Assembly: GCA_902491535.1 (NCBI GenBank)
Contig: CABUHS010000013.1
Location: 1 to 62,788 of the forward strand
Length of the DNA stretch: 62,788 nt
Source: an uncultured Eubacteriales bacterium
Lineage (GTDB): Bacteria; Bacillota; Clostridia; Oscillospirales; CAG-272
Reading direction: 5' to 3'
The notes below the pieces were generated by a model. It searched no databases. It saw nothing but the letters and a program-made list of their open reading frames with translations, and was not told where the DNA came from. This document shows positions 42,465 to 51,465 of this stretch, in pieces. Within the stretch, counting starts at the first letter, position 1. Each line of letters begins with the position of its first letter. The translations under genes were made by a program, and so were the position numbers.

Positions 42465-44234
42465 TTATACCGCATTTACGATAACTCCGAGAAGGAACAG
42501 CACTGCACAGACAAGAAATGAAGGTCTGCAAAATGCCGATCTCAGAAAAACCGAAAGCTTTTCTTTTCTTATTTTCAGTGTCGGAGACGGATCTCCGGCT
42601 GTTCCTTTATTGAAAAACAGTCTTTCCGCTTCTGCGAAAAACAGAGTTATAAACAAAAGAAGCATAGCTACCGTTACAAACACAAGCAGCAGCTTATAAT
42701 CAGAGCGCATAAGGTTCGCTATATAACTCTCTGAGAAAACATCCAGAAGTCCGTATACCATACCTGCCACCATTGATATTATTACCGAATCTGCTATAAG
42801 CGAAGTCAGCGAAAGAATCATTCCTATAATAAAATACTTCGGAAAAGCAGCTATTCTGAAATAAATCATTGCATACATTACAGAGCTGATAACCGCCGGA
42901 GCAACATAGCCGAAACCGTCATTCATATATTCTCCGAATATTACCGACCGGAAAATAAACTCCTTTGAGACCGCAGGGATAAATACAAATGTAATTATCA
43001 TATACAGTATGTCCGAAGCAGACGAAAAGGTCGAAATATTTATATATGATGCGTATGCCGCGAAATCGCTTTTGTATATTCCGAGTTGAATATACAAAAG
43101 TTTAAACGCCGCAGATACCGCAAACAGGGTAAGCGCTGCCACTACCGCAAAATACAGCCGGTCAGGCTTTGCTACAGAAAGTCTGAGCGTAGACACGTCA
43201 TTTTTATGTCTGAGCTTGCAATAGAAAATTCCCGGTATAATATATACAAGAAGCTGTATTACCACAAGAGCAATATATATATTATCCCTGCGCTCGAGTG
43301 ATGAAATACTGATTCTTGACGATGCGACTGCTAAAAGCTCAGTAACCGCCACAAGAAACGGAGCGTATACACAACTTTTAGCAGGAATCATCCGCTTTAC
43401 TTTTTTATCGCTTTTGCCGGACTTATCAATCTCAGTATCATTCTCAGTCTCATTGTCTGCATTTACGGATCCGTTTTTCCGTCCCGACCATTGAAGATCG
43501 AACAAAACCGACTGATCTGAACCTGTATCATTTTCGGCTTCTCCGCCCCCGGCATCGGGCACATCGCCTGCCGATACATCGCTCTGCGCCCAGTCATCTG
43601 TATTCTTTGATACGTCCGAAGAATTCTCACCGGATAAGCCATTTGTTATATCGGCATCGGAGACTGAATTATTATTCAAAGAGCGATCATCAGGCGATTT
43701 TATCTCCTGTTTTACAATATCATCTTCATTTTCGTCCGACTCAGAGCTGATTTTTTCTTCCTGCGAAGAATTTGTGCTTCTCTCCGATTTGCGTTTTTCT
43801 TCATCGGCTGCCGAACGCATGTTCTGAAGCGCCGCTGAATATCTAAGCAGCAACGGTACTCCGCTGTCACCGACTGAATCCCCGCCGGATCCGTTCTCCG
43901 GAATCACAGCGTCGGTATCGATTTCGGCTTCATCACGCAAGATTGCCTTTTTTTCCCTCTCTGCCTGCTTCCGATCTATTTCGGATAACTTTTTTTCTAC
44001 ATATGTATCTATTATTGCGCTCTGTGCCGATGACGATCTTTCGCGGACATCTGCCATAATTTTTTTAACGGCATCTGTAGAAGATAACGAATCTTTGGCC
44101 GGACCGTCGGAGATCCGCCCGGAATTATTGTTGTTCCGATCAGTCTCCCCGATCGGTGATACAGCTTCTTCTAATAATTTTTTTTCTTCCTGACGGGCTT
44201 TGACACCGAATTTTTTTATACGGTCACTCAGCAT
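42465..44234 (-). CDS. CPBP-family-like membrane protein with degenerate active site
   Basis: 589 residues. The first ~290 are charged, rich in Ser, Asp and Glu, and probably disordered (with RDEAEIDTDAVI). The rest has about eight membrane segments and the CPBP (Abi/CaaX protease-like) motif region SKEFIFRSVIFGEY, but the usual EExxxR reads KE-FIF-R (residues 424-429). The later FxxxH and His/Asn motifs also lack histidine. It may be a non-catalytic relative. Two coupled genes of cell-wall and membrane type (mltG downstream) share its strand. Function unknown. Confidence 0.6.
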   Translation of the reverse strand: MLSDRIKKFGVKARQEEKKLLEEAVSPIGETDRNNNNSGRISDGPAKDSLSSTDAVKKIMADVRERSSSAQSAIIDTYVEKKLSEIDRKQAEREKKAILRDEAEIDTDAVIPENGSGGDSVGDSGVPLLLRYSAALQNMRSAADEEKRKSERSTNSSQEEKISSESDENEDDIVKQEIKSPDDRSLNNNSVSDADITNGLSGENSSDVSKNTDDWAQSDVSAGDVPDAGGGEAENDTGSDQSVLFDLQWSGRKNGSVNADNETENDTEIDKSGKSDKKVKRMIPAKSCVYAPFLVAVTELLAVASSRISISSLERRDNIYIALVVIQLLVYIIPGIFYCKLRHKNDVSTLRLSVAKPDRLYFAVVAALTLFAVSAAFKLLYIQLGIYKSDFAAYASYINISTFSSASDILYMIITFVFIPAVSKEFIFRSVIFGEYMNDGFGYVAPAVISSVMYAMIYFRIAAFPKYFIIGMILSLTSLIADSVIISMVAGMVYGLLDVFSESYIANLMRSDYKLLLVFVTVAMLLLFITLFFAEAERLFFNKGTAGDPSPTLKIRKEKLSVFLRSAFCRPSFLVCAVLFLLGVIVNAV

Positions 44235-44449
44235 AAATAAACTCCGTTCCGCCGCTTTGTGGCGGTATTATCGTGCCTGTTGATCTTTTTCTCCATAATA
44301 AAGGTCTTTCACCTCATATGTGCGGTTTAAAATTATCAATCATATTACGTTACACAAGCAAAACTTCGCAGAATCTGCTCTGTCATAGATAAACACCGCT
44401 TTTAACTTTTAACTTATATAACAGCTAATAACAGAAAAATCAAATACTG

Positions 44450-45043
44450 TCATACACGGATAGCTTTTACTCCTCTTTCTGTTACAAGAACATTTACCGC
44501 GAGATCGTATTTGCCGCGCGGAACCTTATCTGTAATAAAGTCACTGTAGCAGACTCCGATCCTTGAGCCTTTAAAAAGAGGGAGATATCTGTCATAATAT
44601 CCTTTGCCGTAACCTATACGGTATCCGCTGCGATCAAATATGACCGCCGGGATTATACATGCCGATTGCTGCATACGGCTGCTTTCAGCTTCATACACGG
44701 GAAGATCGGGCAGGGGTTCGGGAATACCGAACATTCCGTCCTCGAACAGCTCTTCGAATGACGACACAATGTGAAAAGTCATGCTTCTGTCCTCGCGTCT
44801 GCACCTTGGGAAAGCAATACTTTTTCCGTCCGCCCATGCATGTTCGATAAACGGTCTTATGTCTACTTCACCACGCATAGGATAATAAACAAGAAGAGTA
44901 TCAGCGTACCGATAAGCGGCAAGCGCAGTAAGACTGCGGCATATTTTCTCATCCATAATCTTTTTTAAATGCGGATCAAGCGCTTTTCTGCGCGAAAGAT
45001 ATTCATCCCGCAGATGCTTCTTATGTTCTCTCAGTTCAAACAT
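44450..45043 (-). CDS. 5-formyltetrahydrofolate cyclo-ligase
   Basis: Converts 5-formyl-THF to methenyl-THF with ATP, rescuing the folate pool. 197 residues with the N-terminal basic helix KKHLRDEYLSRRKAL, YYPMRGEVDIRPFI, and the C-terminal phosphate loop GYRIGYGKGYYDRYL. Its start lies eight bases inside the upstream DJ-1 gene, so the two are cotranslated. Confidence 0.94.
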   Translation of the reverse strand: MFELREHKKHLRDEYLSRRKALDPHLKKIMDEKICRSLTALAAYRYADTLLVYYPMRGEVDIRPFIEHAWADGKSIAFPRCRREDRSMTFHIVSSFEELFEDGMFGIPEPLPDLPVYEAESSRMQQSACIIPAVIFDRSGYRIGYGKGYYDRYLPLFKGSRIGVCYSDFITDKVPRGKYDLAVNVLVTERGVKAIRV

Positions 45044-45611
45044 GAGCCGTTCCGTCTCTGTCGTTTACGCGGAAGCGTATCGAGTCGGCAATTCGTTCGG
45101 CGGCCTCAAATCCGCAAAGCTCACGAACAATCTCAAGTCCGAACTCAAAAGACACGCCCATTCCTGCGGCGGTTATAATGTTTCCGTCTTTCACGACTCC
45201 TTTTTCGGAAATCCGAGCGCCGATAAGCGACTTTTCATATCCGGGGTAACACGTTGCCTCTTTATTCTCAAGAAATCCGAGTTCTCCGAGAATAAACGGA
45301 GCCGCGCATATTGCGGCTATTCTGCCGCCTGCGGCGTATGACGATCGGAGCAGCTGACAAAGACGCTTGTCCTCCGATAAATTTACAGCCCCCGGCATAC
45401 CCCCGGGAAGCATAATAAGTTCGGGAAGCTCATCTGTTTTGAGCTGATCCATTAAGATATCGGCTTCGACAGAAATGTTGTGAGATCCGGTCACCTGCTT
45501 TTTATCCGACACCGACACAGTCGTTACCTTTATTCCGGCACGGCGCATAAGATCTATAGGGCAAAGCGCTTCGATCTCCTCGAATCCGTCTGCAAGAAAA
45601 ACATATACCAT
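45036..45611 (-). CDS. DJ-1/PfpI family protein (YajL/ThiJ type)
   Basis: 191 residues: VFLADGFEEIEALCPIDLMRRAG with the conserved acidic residue, LPGGMPGA, and the nucleophile elbow AAICAAPF (Cys102). Members act as glyoxalase-like or deglycation/chaperone proteins; the exact reaction is disputed. Overlaps the cyclo-ligase by eight bases. GGAAA stands shortly before the ATG. Confidence 0.93.
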   Translation of the reverse strand: MVYVFLADGFEEIEALCPIDLMRRAGIKVTTVSVSDKKQVTGSHNISVEADILMDQLKTDELPELIMLPGGMPGAVNLSEDKRLCQLLRSSYAAGGRIAAICAAPFILGELGFLENKEATCYPGYEKSLIGARISEKGVVKDGNIITAAGMGVSFEFGLEIVRELCGFEAAERIADSIRFRVNDRDGTAHV

Positions 45612-45773
45612 TTTCCTACGTCCTTTCTTTTGTGGCTATACTTCGCGACGCATGCAAGGCATAGCATAAACATATCATCATCTGTTGCATACTGCGATAT
45701 TTGCCGCTCAATGTTAACAAAATTATATCAGATACTGCAGTCAGCAGTTTTGCATATATAAAGCGGCCTGATC

Positions 45774-46445
45774 TTACTTCAAATTAAGTTCGTCAACATG
45801 GAGAAAAGCATTTGCGGCAACCGGATCACCGATCTTTACCGCTGTACTGGCTTCGCAGGTATCGCAGTATATCAGCACCGTGTCATGCTGATTTCCAACA
45901 ATATCGAATTTGTAAGAATGCGATGAACCCGGCGGGCATTTGCAGTGTATAAGATTATCTTCCTCAAGCTCAGCAAGAATAAAATTTACTATGTCAAAGG
46001 TCTGAGCATCATCCTCGCGGGCGCTGCAATCGTCTTCCCCGGAATCTCCGCGAAGTTCACTGAGACTTCCGACGCCGGATTCCTCAAGCAGCTTTTTCAG
46101 AATTTCGTCCGACTTCCTGCATGCTTCAACTACAGCATCCTCTTTTCCTATAAAGCATATATCAAGTCCGGTACACTGACACGTCAGCGGAAAAACATTC
46201 TTTTCAAAAAGCACGCTTTCATTAAGAGTAAAAATATGCGGCGAAGGACATACGGTACACGGTACGCTGAGACGTATCTTACGGTCCTTCATATAGGTTA
46301 TTGACATTTCACTTTCGCCGCAGGTACTGCACTTAAGCTTAATATGATCTCCGCTGAGCGAGAAAACTCCGACAATACTCATCACAAATGATCCGCATAT
46401 CGGACAGCGATATGCAATAGTTGTTTCTTTCGGATTCAATATCAT
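45774..46445 (-). CDS. conserved zinc-ribbon-containing protein, unknown function
   Basis: 223 residues with cysteine pairs CPICGS (14-17), CSTCGE, PCTVCPSPH, TCQC and, near the end, CKCPPG and YCDTCEA, so two or more zinc sites are likely. The middle (about 100-150) is helical and acidic. It resembles a clostridial conserved protein of unknown role, probably cytosolic. It is followed upstream by a membrane-anchored gene 51 bases away on the same strand. Confidence 0.75.
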   Translation of the reverse strand: MILNPKETTIAYRCPICGSFVMSIVGVFSLSGDHIKLKCSTCGESEMSITYMKDRKIRLSVPCTVCPSPHIFTLNESVLFEKNVFPLTCQCTGLDICFIGKEDAVVEACRKSDEILKKLLEESGVGSLSELRGDSGEDDCSAREDDAQTFDIVNFILAELEEDNLIHCKCPPGSSHSYKFDIVGNQHDTVLIYCDTCEASTAVKIGDPVAANAFLHVDELNLK

Positions 46446-46495
46446 AAAATTGAAGGTAAATTCCTTTCGTATATTTTCCGCCTTATCTGTGCGTT

Positions 46496-47344
46496 TTATC
46501 TGAGGCTGTCGCTGTTCACTGCACTCTCGATCTTTACAAGTCCATCGGTAACAGATCCCGTACAGGCTTCCTTACTGCTTATTTTATGTTCCTTTTTATC
46601 GGTTGATTCATCAACTATAACAATTTCACGCCAAGGCAGAATCTTTCCGTCTCCTGTTCCTATTTCAACGCCGTCTGCAATATCGTTTGCCCTGAATATC
46701 GCAAGTGACAGTCCTTCGGCGTCGCACGGAATCCCGTCAAAAATCAAACGGCGGAAGCTATGCAAAAGACTTGACGACGACACATAACTGTAATCATCAT
46801 ATACAGTTCCGTTTTTATCATAAAGAATGTATATGAAAGGTTCTCCGCTGTAAACTCCGTAAGGATCATACTCCGTTTGAACAGAATCTGAGGATTCACC
46901 TGTTACTGCAGAGGGATCTTCTTTGCGGTAAGACTCTTCCAGATATCTGACGGTACTGTTATTGTAGCTTACAGTAAGCTGAACCTGATCTGCCTCATTA
47001 AGAAGCATTATTTTATCAACGAAGAAATATCCGTCTTCGGTAAAGTTCTGATTTATTTCACAGTCTGTTACAGAAAACGCCGTACTGTCCGCGTTATAAG
47101 CAGCAATCGTTTTTTCATTCCACAGGATACGCGTGAGCGTTTTAGGAGTTTTTTGCTCATACAGTCTGAAACCGAGAAGCGAAAAAATAGCAACTATAAT
47201 AGCTATAAGCAAAACCTTCATTATGATCCCGAGCGCTTTCAGGCAACCGCTCTTATTCTGTCCGGGTTCTGTATATTCGGTGTCTCTCTTATTTTTCATT
47301 TCCAGATATAGCTTTCGGACATCCGAAAGCTTCCTTTCTTCCAT
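46496..47344 (-). CDS. membrane-anchored protein, unknown function
   Basis: 282 residues with a charged cytoplasmic start (~30 residues), one membrane helix (IIMKVLLIAIIVAIFSLLGF, about 37-57), and an extracytoplasmic domain rich in beta-strand. No domain recognised. It shares its strand and close spacing with the zinc-ribbon gene, which suggests an operon. GGAAG precedes the ATG. Confidence 0.7.
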   Translation of the reverse strand: MEERKLSDVRKLYLEMKNKRDTEYTEPGQNKSGCLKALGIIMKVLLIAIIVAIFSLLGFRLYEQKTPKTLTRILWNEKTIAAYNADSTAFSVTDCEINQNFTEDGYFFVDKIMLLNEADQVQLTVSYNNSTVRYLEESYRKEDPSAVTGESSDSVQTEYDPYGVYSGEPFIYILYDKNGTVYDDYSYVSSSSLLHSFRRLIFDGIPCDAEGLSLAIFRANDIADGVEIGTGDGKILPWREIVIVDESTDKKEHKISSKEACTGSVTDGLVKIESAVNSDSLR

Positions 47345-47536
47345 GCCTTTTATGGATATAACCCTGCCGTTTTAATCACAGGTATATATTTCCTGAATGC
47401 AGATCACTTACGGCATTTTGTTCATATGAATTTAACACACTACAATATAAATATAAGCATACATTTATATTTTGGATTATTATAGCACAACTTGGATACT
47501 TATTCAAGTTATTCAAGTAAAATTAATAGCTTCTTC

Positions 47537-47565
47537 TTGAAAAATTATCCTGACTGTGATATAAT
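47537..47565 (+). promoter_or_regulatory. promoter of the aminotransferase gene
   Basis: TTGAAA (47537-47542), 17 bases, TATAAT (47560-47565). This gives a leader of about 115 bases. The rest of the 343-base gap (47345-47536) is AT-rich with no feature seen beyond a presumed promoter for the divergent gene. Confidence 0.75.
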
Positions 47566-47589
47566 AGCGTTGATATGCTATAATACCTT

Positions 47590-47650
47590 AATAATACCCG
47601 GCGGCAAAGGACATTTTCTGACATTATGCGGCCGATGATGCCGGGTAGGT
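47590..47650 (+). ncRNA. structured leader of the aminotransferase gene, class unknown
   Basis: TACCCGGC (47595-47602) and GCCGGGTA (47640-47647) form an eight-pair closing stem. Inside are a repeated GACATT and a CGGCCG. The leader has no T-tract terminator, and the ATG is 40 bases downstream. It could be a metabolite-sensing or translational control element. I cannot match it to a known riboswitch. Confidence 0.35.
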
Positions 47651-47687
47651 ACGTATATTCTGTTCTTAAAAGAGGATTCACAAAAAT

Positions 47688-48878
47688 ATGGAATATAAAT
47701 TTTCCGATAAACTTGCAGAGCTTAAGCCTTCGGCGATACGTGAAATATTTAAAAGTCTCACAGATCCCGAGGTAATCGCTTTTGCTGCCGGAAATCCGGC
47801 GCCGGAATCATTTCCGGACGAATTTATAAGAGAAGAATGCGCACGCATTTTCGCACAGGAGCCTGTAACTGCGCTCCAGTACGGAACAACGGAAGGGTAT
47901 ATACCTCTGCGCAGATCTGTTGCCGAAAGGCTTCAGTCAAATTTCGGATGCGGACGCGATTTCGATGACACGATAATCGTTTCCGGAGGTCAGCAAGGAA
48001 TAGAGCTGACCTGTAAAGCCATGTGCAATGAGGGCGACGTCGTTATATGTGAGGATCCGAGCTTTATCGGTGCGCTTAACTCTTTCCGCTCCCTCGGAGC
48101 AAAACCCGTCGGAGTCGGTGTTGACAGCGACGGAATAAATATTGAAGCGCTCGAAAAAGCAATATCGGACGAGCCGCGTGCAAAGCTGCTCTATCTTATC
48201 CCTACTTTTCAGAATCCGTCCGGTATTACCATGTCCGAAGCAAAGCGCCACGCGGTATATGATATCGCACGCAAAAACGGTATCGTTATCATAGAGGACA
48301 ATCCTTACGGTGAGCTGCGTTTCGCCGGAGAAGAAATTCCGACTATAAAAAGCATGGACGATGACGGAATCGTAGTTTACTGCGGATCATTTTCAAAAAT
48401 ATTCTCGGCAGGTATGCGCGTCGGATTCGTTCAGGCGCATTCATCAATTATACAGAAGCTTGTTGTTGCAAAACAGGTTGAGGATGTTCATACAAACATG
48501 CTGTCACAAATGCTTTGTTACAGCTTCATGACAAAATTCGACATGAACGGACATATCTCAAAAATACGTAAGCTCTACCGCACAAAATGTGAGCTTATGC
48601 TGAATTCGCTTGACAAGTTCATGCCCGATGAGGTAACATATACGCGGCCGGAGGGCGGTCTGTTCCTGTGGTGTACGCTTCCCGAAAGCATATCAGTATC
48701 AGAGCTTGTTCCGAAACTTCTTGAAAAAAAGGTAGCGGTAGTACCCGGAACAGCGTTTAACTGCGATACCGGCGCTCCGACAAATTCCGTTCGTCTGAAC
48801 TACTCTACCCCGTCATGTGAGCAGATAGAACGCGGAATAAAGTTGTTTGCCGATACCGTCAGAGAAATGCTTGCATAA
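47688..48878 (+). CDS. PLP-dependent aminotransferase (MocR-/2-aminoadipate-type)
   Basis: 396 residues of fold type I without the GntR DNA-binding domain of true MocR proteins: SGGQQGIELTCKAM, IPTFQNPSGITM, IEDNPYGELRF, and the PLP lysine in GSFSKIFSAGMRVGF. Relatives act on aromatic amino acids, branched 2-oxo acids or 2-aminoadipate; the substrate cannot be read from sequence. AAGAGG precedes the ATG. trpS follows 58 bases later on the same strand. Confidence 0.9.
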   Translation: MEYKFSDKLAELKPSAIREIFKSLTDPEVIAFAAGNPAPESFPDEFIREECARIFAQEPVTALQYGTTEGYIPLRRSVAERLQSNFGCGRDFDDTIIVSGGQQGIELTCKAMCNEGDVVICEDPSFIGALNSFRSLGAKPVGVGVDSDGINIEALEKAISDEPRAKLLYLIPTFQNPSGITMSEAKRHAVYDIARKNGIVIIEDNPYGELRFAGEEIPTIKSMDDDGIVVYCGSFSKIFSAGMRVGFVQAHSSIIQKLVVAKQVEDVHTNMLSQMLCYSFMTKFDMNGHISKIRKLYRTKCELMLNSLDKFMPDEVTYTRPEGGLFLWCTLPESISVSELVPKLLEKKVAVVPGTAFNCDTGAPTNSVRLNYSTPSCEQIERGIKLFADTVREMLA

Positions 48879-48936
48879 AGCAAAAAGGCTTTGGCGATGC
48901 CTCATAAGGCTGCGCCGATCATGAAAGGCAATAAAA

Positions 48937-49941
48937 ATGAATAATGAAGAAACAAAAAAAATAATATTCTCCGGCATACAGCCGAGCGGCATACTTACCC
49001 TCGGCAACTATCTCGGAGCGCTCAAAAACTGGGTATCACTGCAGGACGATTATAACTGCATATACTGCGTCGTAAATATGCATGCGATTACAGTAAGACA
49101 GGTTCCGGCAGATCTCCGCCGTCATACCTATGAAGCGCTTGCAGTCTACCTTGCAGCAGGAATAGATCCTGAAAAAAGCATAATCTTTGTTCAGAGCCAT
49201 GTGCCTGCACATGCTGAACTGGCATGGGTGCTTAACTGTAATACCATGTTCGGAGAACTTTCGCGTATGACACAGTTTAAGGATAAATGTGCAAAAAATG
49301 CAAACAATATAAATGCAGGACTTTTCACATACCCTTCGCTCATGGCAGCGGACATTCTGCTCTATCAGGCGGCACTTGTTCCTGTCGGACAGGATCAGAA
49401 GCAGCATGTCGAGCTTACCCGCGATATCGCAGAGCGCTTTAACGGTCTTTACGGCGAAACATTCACTATACCGGAACCTTATATTCCCAAAACAGGAATG
49501 AGAATCATGTCGCTCAGCGATCCGAGCCATAAAATGAGCAAGTCAGATCCGAACCCGAACTCATATGTAGCTATACTTGACGGCCGCGATGACATTATTA
49601 AAAAGTTCAAGCGTGCTGTAACCGATTCTGACGCATGCGTGCGCTATGCCGAGGGTAAAGACGGTATAAATAATCTCATGAGCATATATTCATGTCTGAC
49701 AGGAAAAAGCTTTGATGAGATCGAACGCGAATTCGACGGCCGCGGATACGGAGATTTTAAGCTTGCCGTAGGTGAAACGACCGCAGATGCGCTCGCCCCG
49801 CTCAGAGAGGAATATGCCCGCCTTATAGCAGATAAAGCATACCTCGAGCAGATAATGAAAAACGGTGCAGAATCCGCATCGCGAATCGCATCACGCACAA
49901 TGCGCAAGGTTTATAAAAAAACGGGATTTGTTCAGCTCTGA
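48937..49941 (+). CDS. trpS: tryptophanyl-tRNA synthetase
   Basis: 334 residues of class Ic synthetase: the HIGH-equivalent in QPSGILTLGNYLGA (15-28), QDQKQHVELTRDIA, and KMSKS (199-203). Length is the bacterial norm. GAAAGGCAA lies before the ATG. It is cotranscribed with the aminotransferase by spacing; no T-box leader is visible. Confidence 0.97.
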   Translation: MNNEETKKIIFSGIQPSGILTLGNYLGALKNWVSLQDDYNCIYCVVNMHAITVRQVPADLRRHTYEALAVYLAAGIDPEKSIIFVQSHVPAHAELAWVLNCNTMFGELSRMTQFKDKCAKNANNINAGLFTYPSLMAADILLYQAALVPVGQDQKQHVELTRDIAERFNGLYGETFTIPEPYIPKTGMRIMSLSDPSHKMSKSDPNPNSYVAILDGRDDIIKKFKRAVTDSDACVRYAEGKDGINNLMSIYSCLTGKSFDEIEREFDGRGYGDFKLAVGETTADALAPLREEYARLIADKAYLEQIMKNGAESASRIASRTMRKVYKKTGFVQL

Positions 49942-49980
49942 GAGCAGAATGTCCTTGATGTAACAAAGGTAATATAATTT

Positions 49981-51216
49981 ATGGAAACATCGAATCTGTT
50001 TATAGCCGTGCTTATGGCGCTGCTTTGTTCCGGACTTGTGTCCTTTTCGACAACTCCGATAGCAAGTTTTCTCGCATACCGCCTCGGTGCTGTCGATGTA
50101 CCTACCGACGGCCGACGTATGCATACAAAGCCCGTACCGCGTCTCGGCGGACTTGCAATATTTTTTGCATTTCTCGTCACGACCATTGTATTCTGCGAAA
50201 TGTCCACAATGATAGTTTCACTTATTGTAGGCGGACTTATGATCGTAGCGATCGGCGTAGTAGACGATATATACCGTATAAAGCCTTACGCAAAGCTGAT
50301 AATACAGGTAGTAGCGGCGATTTTCCCGATAATGCAAGGCGTAACAATAGACTTTTTCTCGGTCGGAGGCACATACTATGAGCTTGGCATCTGGTCAAAG
50401 CCGGTAACTCTGCTCTGGATACTTCTTGTAACGAATGCAATAAACCTCGTAGACGGTCTGGACGGACTTTCCTGCGGCATCTCGGCAATAAGTTCGCTGT
50501 CACTCCTGCTTGTTACGGTAGTATTCAACGCATCTTCAACATCGGTAATCCTCTGTGCTATACTTGCCGGAGCATGTATCGGATTTCTTCCGCACAATTC
50601 AAATCCCGCTAAAATATTTATGGGCGATACGGGCGCACTGTTCCTCGGATATACAATGTCGATAATTTCGATAGGCGGTGTGTTCAAAATACATGCAATG
50701 CTTTCATTTATTATCCCTATGTCTATATTCGGACTTCCGCTCTTTGACACACTGTTTGCGGTATTCCGCAGACTGATTCACGGACAGGCTCCGTGGCATG
50801 CGGACAGAGGTCATATACACCACAGACTTATCGACCTCGGCTTCAATCAGAAGCAATCGGTTCATATCCTTTATGCAATAAGTGCGATCCTCGGGTTGTC
50901 GGCAGTACTTTTTACGCGTGAAAATATCTGGGGAATGATAATTATTATAGCAGTAAGCGCATTTATTCTTGTTATGAATATCTACCTTATAACACATCCA
51001 GCGGCAAAGCATGAAGCCGGTTACGATCAGATCCTTACCTCAAGCAAGGACAGCAGCAATACTCCGGCGCAAACCGGAACGGTAAATGTTATATGTCCGT
51101 GCAGCGAAAAATGTCCGACATATTCTGCATGTAAAGCAGCTCAGGAACTTCCCGAGACAGAGCCCGAAACAGTTCCCGCAGCAGCACAGGATACAGATCC
51201 TGCAAAGAAACTGTAA
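49981..51216 (+). CDS. undecaprenyl-phosphate sugar-1-phosphate transferase (TagO/WecA/MraY family)
   Basis: 411 residues with about ten to eleven membrane segments. Family motifs: DVPTDGRRMHTKPVPRLGG, VDGLDGLSCG, FMGDTGALFLGY, and the catalytic-histidine HADRGHIHHRL, which together mark WecA/TagO-type enzymes that start teichoic acid or polysaccharide synthesis on undecaprenyl phosphate. The C-terminal ~70 residues are a hydrophilic tail with CPCSEKCPTYSACKA, unusual for the family. GGTAATATAATTT precedes the ATG, with a weak ribosome site. Confidence 0.9.
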   Translation: METSNLFIAVLMALLCSGLVSFSTTPIASFLAYRLGAVDVPTDGRRMHTKPVPRLGGLAIFFAFLVTTIVFCEMSTMIVSLIVGGLMIVAIGVVDDIYRIKPYAKLIIQVVAAIFPIMQGVTIDFFSVGGTYYELGIWSKPVTLLWILLVTNAINLVDGLDGLSCGISAISSLSLLLVTVVFNASSTSVILCAILAGACIGFLPHNSNPAKIFMGDTGALFLGYTMSIISIGGVFKIHAMLSFIIPMSIFGLPLFDTLFAVFRRLIHGQAPWHADRGHIHHRLIDLGFNQKQSVHILYAISAILGLSAVLFTRENIWGMIIIIAVSAFILVMNIYLITHPAAKHEAGYDQILTSSKDSSNTPAQTGTVNVICPCSEKCPTYSACKAAQELPETEPETVPAAAQDTDPAKKL

Positions 51217-51298
51217 TAAATAAACATCACAATATATAAAATACTGCTTATACTATTTCTGATGCTACTGATTTTTAATAAAACCAAAGCGGTTGCTA

Positions 51299-51327
51299 TT
51301 GACCGAAGGCTAAAGAAATAGTATAAT
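51299..51327 (+). promoter_or_regulatory. promoter of the M23 gene
   Basis: TTGACC (51299-51304), 17 bases, TATAAT (51322-51327), giving a leader of about 135 bases. Confidence 0.75.
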
Positions 51328-51339
51328 ATGATATAAGAG

Positions 51340-51450
51340 TACAGTTTGTACAAAGGTTTCCGCGCGCCTTACGGCATGATCTCCCGAAAGGGTATTCACC
51401 GCCGTACTACATAAATGCAAAGCGCAGTATATCCGGTTTAAATTATTTGC
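51340..51450 (+). ncRNA. structured leader of the M23 gene, class unknown
   Basis: TACGGC and GCCGTA (about 51371-51408) close a stem that holds CCC-GAAA-GGG. It is preceded by GGTTTCCGCGCGCC and followed by GCAAAGCGC and CCGGTTTAAA, which could pair with the front. No terminator is seen before the ATG. It does not match c-di-AMP, c-di-GMP or other leaders I know. Confidence 0.35.
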
Positions 51451-51465
51451 AAAGGGAGAGATCAC

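Noticed and set aside
51340..51450. c-di-AMP (ydaO) or c-di-GMP riboswitch before the M23 gene
   Set aside because: The core sequences of those classes could not be found in the leader.
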